From the NCBI GenBank assembly GCA_045632305.1, contig JAZQWL010000004.1:1-12443 (forward strand): a stretch of 12,443 nt of DNA, given 5' to 3'. Shown piece by piece: positions 1-6,502 of the stretch. The translations under genes were made by a program, and so were the position numbers. The stretch is from SVTX01 sp045632305. GTDB taxonomy: Bacteria; Bacillota; Clostridia; Oscillospirales; CAG-272. The notes under the pieces were generated by a model. The model saw nothing but the letters and a program-made list of their open reading frames with translations. It was not told the origin of the DNA and ran no database searches. Position 1 is the first letter of the stretch, and every line of letters starts with the position of its first letter.

Positions 1-915
1 AAGGGCATCTCGGAGATAGTTGGCGAATCAAAGAAAATACTTGAGCTTAACGGATTCCATTCAAGTGAGCCGTTGACCGATGAAAACATACTTTTGTATG
101 CGGAACAGGGGTATATAGACAGCGGATTTGTAAGAGCATCAAACGATAAGCTTTTAATGTTCAACGAGCCGTGCAGTCTCAGTATTTCTGTCGGCGGATT
201 TGATACCTTTTGTATTCAATCATTGCTTTGCGGAAACGCTATAGATGAGGCGTCAAAAATAGTAACTGAAGCCGAGTCATTGCTTGATAATTACTTTGAT
301 TTCGCATATTCACCCGAAAAGGGCTATCTCTCTCCTTTTCCCCTGCACTGCGGACACGGTGTTGAGTTTTCCGTAGCCATGTATCTTCCCGGTATTTCCG
401 GCGTGGGTGAGATCAAGAAGGTTTGTCGCAGGGCGGATGCTTATTCGATTAAAATATATCCGATGTATACTTATGAACAGAATGCGGGAAATTATTTTAT
501 AGTAGATTATACCCCATCTCCCTCAATCTCGATACAGAGCGCAAAGGAAAAAATCATTCATTTTGTAAAGTATTTATTTTCACTTGAAAAGGAATACGAG
601 GCGAATATTTTTGGCAACAATAACGCAGTAATTAACAAAGCGTGGCGAAGCATCGGAATTATGGAATATTGCGGTGTCTGCGGCGAGGAGGAGATGCTCG
701 CCTTACTCTCGGACGTTCGTCTTGCCATGTCCACGGGATGCTCCGATTCCCTGCCGTTTTTATTTGACGTTAAAACGGTCAATACGTTATATATGGAGCT
801 TATGAATACATATATTTATGCAAGTGAGATCGAAAAGCCGGAGAGTCTTGAGGTTTGCGACAAATTAAGAGCGCAGAGACTTAATAGCTTTGTAAAAAAA
901 CGCAGGGCGGGTTGA
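1..915 (+). CDS. McsB-family protein (ATP:guanido phosphotransferase fold), 5'-truncated by the window, apparently catalytically degenerate
   Basis: The reading frame is open from base 1 (304 codons visible), so the start lies upstream; by alignment to recalled B. subtilis McsB about 55 residues are missing. Family role: McsB phosphorylates arginines on proteins, marking them for ClpC-ClpP, and acts as a ClpC adaptor. Similarity is clear in the GYLSPFP segment (bases 322-342), the VAMYLPGI segment, an AWRSIGI segment and the LLSDVRLAMSTG segment (near 700-740). Catalytic positions are not kept. The NEEDH motif reads NEPCS (163-177). The CPTNVGTG loop reads FPLHCGHG, with Phe (337-339) at the catalytic Cys167 position. 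Positions equivalent to His92, Arg125, Arg176 and Arg207 read Gly, Ser, Glu and Ile. The C-terminal RDxxRA phosphoarginine pocket is also lost. The frame is intact with no internal stops and collinear length, so it looks like a maintained pseudoenzyme rather than a decayed gene. It lies 37 bases upstream of clpC, as mcsB does. Family assignment is fairly sure; kinase activity is doubtful. Confidence 0.85.
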   Translation, partial: KGISEIVGESKKILELNGFHSSEPLTDENILLYAEQGYIDSGFVRASNDKLLMFNEPCSLSISVGGFDTFCIQSLLCGNAIDEASKIVTEAESLLDNYFDFAYSPEKGYLSPFPLHCGHGVEFSVAMYLPGISGVGEIKKVCRRADAYSIKIYPMYTYEQNAGNYFIVDYTPSPSISIQSAKEKIIHFVKYLFSLEKEYEANIFGNNNAVINKAWRSIGIMEYCGVCGEEEMLALLSDVRLAMSTGCSDSLPFLFDVKTVNTLYMELMNTYIYASEIEKPESLEVCDKLRAQRLNSFVKKRRAG

Positions 916-923
916 GGTTGTTC

Positions 924-948
924 CCTCCTGCCGTTTCGAAAACGGAGG
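924..948 (+). promoter_or_regulatory. Hairpin that can mask the clpC ribosome binding site
   Basis: The clpC Shine-Dalgarno GGAGG (944-948) lies 4 bases before the ATG. CCTCC at 924-928 is exactly complementary to it, and GTTT (933-936) pairs with AAAC (940-943), leaving CGA as loop and TGCC bulged. In an alternative register CCGTTT (931-936) pairs with AAACGG (940-945). Either fold buries part or all of the ribosome binding site. The upstream stop codon ends at 915, so a terminating ribosome would cover bases close to the 5' arm. Structure is read directly from the sequence; a regulatory role is inferred. Confidence 0.5.
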
Positions 949-952
949 TTGT

Positions 953-3358
953 ATGTCGGATAAATTTACTATGAAAGCGCAGAATGCCCTGAGCGCCGCG
1001 CTGAAAATTGCAAGAGAGATGGGACATTCCTATGTTGGAACTGAGCATCTTTTGATGGGTTTGATATCAACCAAGGACTGTATAGCGTCAAAAATTCTTT
1101 TGCGGTGCGGTATCAGTGAATCGCAGGTTGTTCGCGAGGTGGAAAATATCTCCGGAGTAGGTACTTTCGGATATATAACAAGTAAGGATATGACACCGGG
1201 TTGTCGTAGGATCATTGAAAAAGCATCGGATGAATATAAGTCTTACGGACATAAATTTATCGGAACTGAGCACATATTACTTTCCATACTCAACGATAAG
1301 GGTTGTGTTGCAAATAAAATACTTGAGATTGTTCACGCGGATATTAGTGAGATTAGAAATCAGCTTGAGCTTTATTTTTCCACTTATCCCGAGGAAGATA
1401 TAAAGGGCAATAAAGAGAGCGGATTAAAAAAGAATACAAAAATGCTTCAGCAGTACGGTCATAATATGACAAAATCCGCGCTTGTCGGCAAGTACGATCC
1501 TATAATCGGACGTGAGGAAGAGACACTTCGGGTTATACAGATCCTCTCAAGAAGAACGAAAAATAATCCCTGCCTTGTTGGTGAAGCGGGTGTCGGCAAG
1601 ACCGCTATCGTTGAAGGAGTAGCGCAAAGAATAGCCGACGGTGACGTTCCCGATTGGCTTCGAAGTCAGGAGATCTATTCGATTGATATAGGAGCTATGA
1701 TAGCGGGAGCAAAATATCGTGGCGAATTCGAGGAGAGATTCAAGGGTGTTATTTCAGAGGTGGCAAAAAATAATAACGTAATATTATTTATTGATGAAAT
1801 TCACACGATAGTCGGCGCGGGAGCGGCAGAGGGCGCTCTTGATGCCGCGAATATTATTAAGCCGATTCTTGCCAGGGGGGATCTCAGAATAATAGGTGCA
1901 ACAACGCTTTCGGAATACAGAAAGCATATCGAAAAGGATTCTGCGCTCGAGAGAAGATTCCAGCCCGTTACTGTTGAAGAGCCCACTGAGCTTGAAGCAT
2001 TTGATATCATTAAGGGTATATTGCCAAGATATGAGGAGTATCACGGTGTTGAAATCCCGGACGCTGCTGTAAGATATGCAATTTCTGTTTCCAAAAGGTA
2101 TATAAGTAACAGATTTTTACCCGATAAAGCAATTGATCTTATTGATGAATCCGCTTCGAGAATAAAAATAGATAGGGCTCAAAAATTAAATTTGACTGAA
2201 CGTATCGGGCTGTTGAACGAACAGAAAAATACCGCTTTGACCGATGGAGATTTCGGTGAGGTATCAAAGCTTCGTAAAGAGGAGAAGGAGCTTGTTGAGA
2301 CGTCTGAGAAAAGTGCAAATGAAAAGACAAAAGGCGCAGAATTGACGGTTGAGGAAATTGCAAAAACATTGTCCTTATGGACGGGAATTGACGTTTCTCA
2401 TATATTAAGCACTGAAAAAGAACGTCTCTATTCCCTTCCCGAAAATTTATCGCGCAGTATCATCGGTCAGGAGGATGCCGTAAGACGCGTCGCTAAGGCG
2501 TTACTTCGATCAAGGTCGGGGATCGGAAATCAATCAAAACCGCTTGCCTCTTTTATTTTTGCAGGTCCGACGGGTGTTGGTAAAACCCAGCTATGTAAAT
2601 CCCTCGCAGAGCTTTTATTTGGAAGCGATAGCGATATGATCAGATTTGACATGTCCGAATATATGGAAAAGCACAGCGTATCCAAGCTTATTGGTTCTCC
2701 TCCCGGTTATGTTGGCTATGATGAAGGCGGACAGTTAACCGAAAGAGTCAGAAGAAAGCCATATTCGATCATTCTGCTTGATGAGATCGAAAAGGCGCAT
2801 CCTGATATTTTTAATCTTCTTTTACAGGTACTTGATGAGGGTAAGCTCAGGGATTCGCAGGGCGTTTCGGTAGATTTTCGCAATGCAGTTATAATAATGA
2901 CCTCCAATATTGGTAACGAGGCAACGTCTACTCCTGTTGGCTTTGCAAACGTTCAAAAGATGAATGGCGAAGCGCATCGGAATTCGGTCAAGGAAAAGAT
3001 CAAAAAGCATTTTTCCTCGGAGTTTTTAAACAGAATCGACGATATAATAGTATTCAATTACCTTGATGATGCGGCTATATATAGAATAACAGAGAAAATG
3101 CTTCGCGAGAGCTGTAAAAATATCCGTGAAAACGGAGTCGATATTGAGCATTCCGATAACGTTGTGGAACTCATTGTCGGTAAAAACGAAAATAAGGCGT
3201 ACGGCGCAAGAGAGATAAGGCGGTTGGTTACTTCACTGTTCGAAGACGCGTATATCGAAAATTATTATGAGAATAAAATTGAACTCGGTGAGAGCGTTTT
3301 TGCTGACGTTGATCGTGGTAAGGTTATATTTAAAAAGAAACAAAAAAGCCCTTGCTGA
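953..3358 (+). CDS. clpC: ATP-dependent Clp protease ATP-binding subunit ClpC
   Basis: 801 residues, against about 810 for B. subtilis ClpC. This is a hexameric AAA+ unfoldase that feeds ClpP in the cytoplasm. Domains in order: two Clp N-repeats (residues 3-140), with GTEH motifs at 29-32 and 104-107 whose Glu31 and Glu106 match the phosphoarginine-docking glutamates of B. subtilis ClpC; AAA1 with Walker A GEAGVGKT (210-217), pore loop AKYRGEFEERF, Walker B ILFIDE (277-282) and LERRF arginine finger; a short coiled-coil M domain (about 412-460) keeping the Phe (434) and Arg (441) equivalent to the resting-state contacts Phe436 and Arg443; AAA2 with Walker A GPTGVGKT (538-545), pore loop GYVGYDEGG, Walker B ILLDE (607-611), ClpP-docking VGF (662-664) and sensor-2 GAREIRR. 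The ATG at 953 has GGAGG 4 bases upstream. The stop codon lies inside the terminator loop. No CtsR or CIRCE operator is visible; the operon promoter lies before the window. Confidence 0.96.
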   Translation: MSDKFTMKAQNALSAALKIAREMGHSYVGTEHLLMGLISTKDCIASKILLRCGISESQVVREVENISGVGTFGYITSKDMTPGCRRIIEKASDEYKSYGHKFIGTEHILLSILNDKGCVANKILEIVHADISEIRNQLELYFSTYPEEDIKGNKESGLKKNTKMLQQYGHNMTKSALVGKYDPIIGREEETLRVIQILSRRTKNNPCLVGEAGVGKTAIVEGVAQRIADGDVPDWLRSQEIYSIDIGAMIAGAKYRGEFEERFKGVISEVAKNNNVILFIDEIHTIVGAGAAEGALDAANIIKPILARGDLRIIGATTLSEYRKHIEKDSALERRFQPVTVEEPTELEAFDIIKGILPRYEEYHGVEIPDAAVRYAISVSKRYISNRFLPDKAIDLIDESASRIKIDRAQKLNLTERIGLLNEQKNTALTDGDFGEVSKLRKEEKELVETSEKSANEKTKGAELTVEEIAKTLSLWTGIDVSHILSTEKERLYSLPENLSRSIIGQEDAVRRVAKALLRSRSGIGNQSKPLASFIFAGPTGVGKTQLCKSLAELLFGSDSDMIRFDMSEYMEKHSVSKLIGSPPGYVGYDEGGQLTERVRRKPYSIILLDEIEKAHPDIFNLLLQVLDEGKLRDSQGVSVDFRNAVIIMTSNIGNEATSTPVGFANVQKMNGEAHRNSVKEKIKKHFSSEFLNRIDDIIVFNYLDDAAIYRITEKMLRESCKNIRENGVDIEHSDNVVELIVGKNENKAYGAREIRRLVTSLFEDAYIENYYENKIELGESVFADVDRGKVIFKKKQKSPC

Positions 3359-3371
3359 AGACAAGGGCTTT
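3345..3371. terminator. Bidirectional intrinsic terminator shared by clpC and the gal operon
   Basis: A perfect 10-bp stem: AAAGCCCTTG (3345-3354) and CAAGGGCTTT (3362-3371), loop CTGAAGA. The A run at 3342-3347 becomes a U tract for leftward transcripts, and TTTATTATT follows for rightward ones, so it should work in both directions. The 5' arm encodes the last four ClpC codons and the clpC stop codon (3356-3358) sits in the loop. The stop codon of the convergent membrane-protein gene begins 5 bases beyond the stem. Confidence 0.88.
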
Positions 3372-3375
3372 ATTA

Positions 3376-4188
3376 TTATGCTGTTTTGAAATGCTTCTTC
3401 GATACTTTTTCGGTAATAGCAAAGTAAACCTTATAAAATACTGCGATATAAATTACAAACAGAAGCATTACTGTAAGCGGATAGATGATATCTGCTACGG
3501 TTTTCGAGAAATTTTCGTAGAAGAGATTTTCAATAATCGTGTAGGGCGTGCCGTCACCTCTTGTGAGGAACATATAGTTCGCGTCGGTGAATATGTTGGC
3601 AATATAAGCGGCAATGCCGAATCCGCCGAGAATTGTAAGCGTGACGGGGATGTTTCGCCTCTTCATGCTTACAATTCCTGATGTCATTATGTAAAGTGAT
3701 ACAAAACCCGAGATCGTGTGCGTAAATCCCGAGATTACGTTATCCATCGAGAGTATGGGATAGCATGAGAAAAGCTGTCCTGCGAAATATGTACCCATAA
3801 CTGCGCCGAGAATGCCAAATATCGTTACAAAGTCAAGCGCGGCCTCTTTTATCCTTCCCTTTGAGAATGCGGCGATAGGGATCGTAATGAACTGTATGCT
3901 GCACAAGAAGAGCGGGAGCTGACCGGTCCAACCCATAGGATCGTTTGCTCTTATGCACATCATTATTATTTTGAATAACTCAAGAGAGTCAATTATAATA
4001 GCGGATGTTATCAGCACTTTGTTTTTCTGCTTGTCGGATCCGTTGCGGTATTTGCGTCCTAGTGTCACGGACCAGAATACCATTATCGCCATAAGCAGTG
4101 ATACAAATGTAAGGTGTTGCCATGAAAAATATCCTTCGGCTTCTCTTGTGTATCCGCCAAAGCCGAAAAATTCTTTTAAGATTTGCAT
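3376..4188 (-). CDS. YwaF/TMEM164-family integral membrane protein
   Basis: 270 residues with about seven predicted membrane helices (roughly 24-44, 57-77, 88-108, 117-137, 153-173, 181-203 and 233-256). Family marks are LPLFLCSIQF (91-100), where YwaF-like proteins have LPLHLC, a His in the fifth helix (GFTHTISG) and DANYMFL (202-208) after the sixth. The biochemical function of bacterial YwaF proteins is not established; distant TMEM164 relatives in animals are reported acyltransferases, which should not be transferred here without tests. The frame extends to an ATG at 4254, but that would overlap galM by 61 bases with non-conserved residues. The ATG at 4188-4186 is 5 bases after the galM stop and fits the family N-terminus. 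It has no clear Shine-Dalgarno, so translation probably depends on ribosomes finishing galM. It is the last gene of the galE-galM operon. Confidence 0.82.
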   Translation of the reverse strand: MQILKEFFGFGGYTREAEGYFSWQHLTFVSLLMAIMVFWSVTLGRKYRNGSDKQKNKVLITSAIIIDSLELFKIIMMCIRANDPMGWTGQLPLFLCSIQFITIPIAAFSKGRIKEAALDFVTIFGILGAVMGTYFAGQLFSCYPILSMDNVISGFTHTISGFVSLYIMTSGIVSMKRRNIPVTLTILGGFGIAAYIANIFTDANYMFLTRGDGTPYTIIENLFYENFSKTVADIIYPLTVMLLFVIYIAVFYKVYFAITEKVSKKHFKTA

Positions 4189-4193
4189 GATTA

Positions 4194-5252
4194 TTACCAA
4201 CTGAATTTGAATTTTGTAAATGTAGAGTATACCTCGTCTGAATCTATCGTGCATTTTGTGAAGCCGTCATGATTCATACTGTCGGGCATAATTTCCGTTT
4301 CGAGACAGAAAGCGCACTGCAGATTTTTTATATAGCCACCCTTGAACGGATAGCCGTTATCGACAAGAAAGTTACCCGAATAGAAATGAACGGCGGGCTG
4401 ATTCGTATAAACCTCCATGCGGCGCTCACTAGTGGGCTCGAAAACAATAATTTTCTCAAGGTCGTCAGAAAGTCCTTCTTCGAACACAAGGCAATGGTCA
4501 AAGCCCTTGGCGATTGCGATATTTTCATCGTTCATATCGAAATCTCTGCCTATGGTTTTTTCTTTTCTGAAATCGAAAGGAGTTCCATCAACGGATCTTA
4601 CTTCACCCGTAGGAATAAGTCCCGAATCCGTGGGAAGGAATCTGTCGGCTTTTATTGAAAGTACGTGGTTAAACACCTTTCCGCTATTAAATCCCGCGAG
4701 ATTGAAGTATGAATGATTTGTAAGATTAATTACTGTTTTTTTGTCGGTTGTCGCATGGTATTTAATGGTCAGAGCGTTTTCATTATCAAGTGTATAGGTA
4801 ACTCTTACGTTAAGATTTCCCGAATAGCCCTCTTCTCCGTCGGGGGAAAAATATTCAAGAACAAGCGACGCGCTGTCATTACCGTGCTCGGCAAAGCTCT
4901 TCCATACCTTGTGAGAGAAGCCCACCTTGCCGCCGTGGAGATGATTGTCACCATCGTTCTTGTAAAGTGTGTATTCAACTCCGTCAAGCGTGAATCTTGC
5001 ATTGCCGATTCGGTTTCCCCATCTGCCGATGAGCGCGCCCTGATATCCGTCGGATTCCTCGTAGCTTATAAGATCGTCGTAGCCGCCGACTACATCGACG
5101 GTATTTCCGTTTTTGTCGGGAACGAAAAGATTTACTATCGCGCCTCCGAATTCGGAGATCGAAACCGACATTCCGTTATCGTTTGACAGGGTGTAAATAT
5201 CAACGCTCTCGCCGTTTTTTGTTGTGCCAAAATATCTGCTTGTAATGTTCAT
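4194..5252 (-). CDS. galM: Aldose 1-epimerase (galactose mutarotase)
   Basis: 352 residues, a full-length GalM. It interconverts alpha and beta anomers of galactose or glucose in the cytoplasm, supplying alpha-D-galactose to the Leloir pathway. Visible marks: an early GGAIVNL segment (36-42); IGRWGNRIGNARF (75-87), typical of substrate-binding strands; NHLHGG with His106; NLTNHSYFNLAG with the catalytic acid His180; FDHCLVF; and CLETE with Glu318 as the expected catalytic base (usually LETQ). It begins in a 4-base ATGA overlap with the galE stop codon, so the two are translationally coupled. No galactokinase (galK) or galT is present in the visible part of the cluster, so these must be encoded elsewhere or replaced by another route. 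Confidence 0.94.
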   Translation of the reverse strand: MNITSRYFGTTKNGESVDIYTLSNDNGMSVSISEFGGAIVNLFVPDKNGNTVDVVGGYDDLISYEESDGYQGALIGRWGNRIGNARFTLDGVEYTLYKNDGDNHLHGGKVGFSHKVWKSFAEHGNDSASLVLEYFSPDGEEGYSGNLNVRVTYTLDNENALTIKYHATTDKKTVINLTNHSYFNLAGFNSGKVFNHVLSIKADRFLPTDSGLIPTGEVRSVDGTPFDFRKEKTIGRDFDMNDENIAIAKGFDHCLVFEEGLSDDLEKIIVFEPTSERRMEVYTNQPAVHFYSGNFLVDNGYPFKGGYIKNLQCAFCLETEIMPDSMNHDGFTKCTIDSDEVYSTFTKFKFSW

Positions 5253-6268
5253 TCTGTATATCCGTCAGGGTTTTTGCTCTGCCAATTGTAGGAATCGCGG
5301 CACATGTCCGTGAGATCGAATTTGGCAGTCCAACCGAGAATTTCCTTTGCTTTTGTAGGATCGGCGTAGCATTCTGCAATGTCGCCCGCGCGGCGCTCTG
5401 CGATTCTGTAGTTGATCTTGACGCCCGATGCCTTTTCGTATGCCGATACAACGTCGAGAACTGAATATCCCGTGCCCGTGCCTACGTTGAAGTAATCAAT
5501 GCCGCGACGCGACTTGATGGATTCAAGCGCCTTGAGGTGAGCGAGAGAAAGGTCTACTACGTGAATATAATCGCGTACACCTGTGCCGTCATGCGTGGGA
5601 TAATCATTACCGAATACGCGAAGATACGGAAGCTTGCCCGTTGCAACCTGCGCGACGTAAGGAAGCAGATTGTTGGGTATTCCCTTGGGGTCTTCGCCTA
5701 TAAGACCGCTTGCATGCGCTCCGATGGGATTGAAGTAACGCAAAATCGAAATATTCCATTCCTTGTCACTTCTGTAAAGATCCGCAAGGATTCTTTCGAT
5801 CATAACCTTCGTTTCTCCGTAGGGATTCGTTGCGTTACCTACAGGAGCATTCTCCTTGATCGGAACCTCCTTGGGGACTCCGTAAACGGTAGCGGAAGAG
5901 CTGAAAACGATGGTTTTAACGTTATATTTCTGCATAAGCTGGCATAAAACGACCGAGCCCGTGATATTGTTATAGTAATAGGAAAGAGGAACGGAAACAG
6001 ATTCACCAACCGCCTTGAGACCTGCGAAATGAATGCAGCTATCAATATCGGGATTTTCAATGAAAACCTTCTCGAGTGCTTCTCTGTCAAGGAGGTCAAC
6101 CTCATAGAATTTGAAATCCTTCCCCGTGATCTTTTTAATTCTGTCAAGTACGACGGGCTTACTGTTTGAAAAGTTATCTACAATAACGATATCATATCCC
6201 GCATTCAAAAATTCGACTGCGGTATGTGAACCGATAAAACCTGCTCCGCCTGTAATAAGAACTGACAT
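5249..6268 (-). CDS. galE: UDP-glucose 4-epimerase
   Basis: 339 residues, the usual length for GalE. It is an NAD-dependent short-chain dehydrogenase-type (extended SDR) enzyme that interconverts UDP-galactose and UDP-glucose, for galactose use and for supplying galactosyl units to surface polysaccharides. Visible marks: the N-terminal NAD site TGGAGFIGSH (6-15); acidic residue Asp31 after the second strand (VDNFSNS); HFAGLKAVGES (80-90); SSSATVYG with catalytic Ser125; NPYGETK with Tyr150 and Lys154; RYFNPIGAH; and the GTGVRDYIHVVDL segment, all typical of GalE. The ATG at 6268 has a strong AGGAGGG (6272-6278) at good spacing. It is the first gene of a leftward galE-galM-membrane protein operon, divergent from the ABC transporter genes. 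Confidence 0.96.
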   Translation of the reverse strand: MSVLITGGAGFIGSHTAVEFLNAGYDIVIVDNFSNSKPVVLDRIKKITGKDFKFYEVDLLDREALEKVFIENPDIDSCIHFAGLKAVGESVSVPLSYYYNNITGSVVLCQLMQKYNVKTIVFSSSATVYGVPKEVPIKENAPVGNATNPYGETKVMIERILADLYRSDKEWNISILRYFNPIGAHASGLIGEDPKGIPNNLLPYVAQVATGKLPYLRVFGNDYPTHDGTGVRDYIHVVDLSLAHLKALESIKSRRGIDYFNVGTGTGYSVLDVVSAYEKASGVKINYRIAERRAGDIAECYADPTKAKEILGWTAKFDLTDMCRDSYNWQSKNPDGYTE

Positions 6269-6315
6269 ATTCCCTCCTGAAAAATTGCAAAGTTTGAAAA
6301 ATATTATCTTTAATA

Positions 6316-6321
6316 ATTATA
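6316..6321 (-). promoter_or_regulatory. Candidate -10 element of the galE promoter
   Basis: On the minus strand TATAAT lies at 6321-6316, about 50 bases before the galE ATG, which would give a leader of around 40 bases. No good -35 hexamer is found at 16-18 bases upstream (best ATCAGA or TCAGAA). A perfect leftward TTGACA occurs at 6358-6353 but is 31 bases away, too far for a standard pair; with 17 bases spacing it meets AATAAA, a poor -10. The weak -35 may indicate activator dependence. Low certainty. Confidence 0.35.
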
Positions 6322-6335
6322 CACCACCATTTATT

Positions 6336-6353
6336 AATTCTGATTTAAGAATT
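6336..6353. repeat. 18-base inverted repeat, possible operator upstream of galE
   Basis: AATTCT (6336-6341) and AGAATT (6348-6353) form perfect 6-base arms around a 6-base spacer (GATTTA). The element lies over the -35 region of the inferred galE promoter and touches the leftward TTGACA. Symmetry and position suit a dimeric regulator, but short AT-rich inverted repeats arise easily by chance. No gene for a regulator is adjacent. Confidence 0.3.
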
Positions 6354-6419
6354 GTCAAATTAACATATTGTTTACAAATTTTTCCTTCTTATAAAATACA
6401 GAAATTGAAGTATATATAT

Positions 6420-6448
6420 TTGACATTTATCCTGAGCTGTGTTATAAT
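6420..6448 (+). promoter_or_regulatory. Consensus sigma-A promoter for the ABC transporter operon
   Basis: TTGACA (6420-6425) and TATAAT (6443-6448) are both perfect matches and are separated by exactly 17 bases. Initiation is expected near 6455, giving an untranslated leader of about 48 bases before the ATG at 6503. A weaker possible promoter, TTGTTT (6368-6373) and TATAAA (6390-6395) with 16-base spacing, lies just upstream. The short leader leaves no room for a riboswitch. Confidence 0.9.
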
Positions 6449-6502
6449 AATTCAGTAGGCGCTTTGACCTGCTTAAAATTCAATTTTGAGGAATTAGACG
6501 CT

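Noticed and set aside
73..915. TTG at 73 as the true start of the McsB-like gene
   Set aside because: The frame is open to base 1 and the upstream codons still align with McsB residues before His92, so the gene is truncated by the window edge.
4189..4254. N-terminal extension of the YwaF-like protein from the ATG at 4254
   Set aside because: It would overlap galM by 61 bases and adds a basic segment with no family match; the ATG at 4188 fits both the operon spacing and the family start.
4269..5186. Plus-strand frames within galM
   Set aside because: They are antisense to a complete mutarotase with all catalytic residues; no independent coding evidence.
6426..6442. CTGAG sequence upstream of the ABC operon as part of a TPP riboswitch
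   Set aside because: It lies between the -35 and -10 of a perfect promoter, hence is not transcribed from it, and the remaining conserved TPP elements are missing from the roughly 48-base leader.
6269..6502. CIRCE, CtsR or CcpA (cre) operators in the intergenic regions
   Set aside because: No TTAGCACTC-N9-GAGTGCTAA, GGTCAAA tandem repeat or convincing cre match was found here or in the other visible spacers; the operators for clpC and dnaK would lie outside the window.
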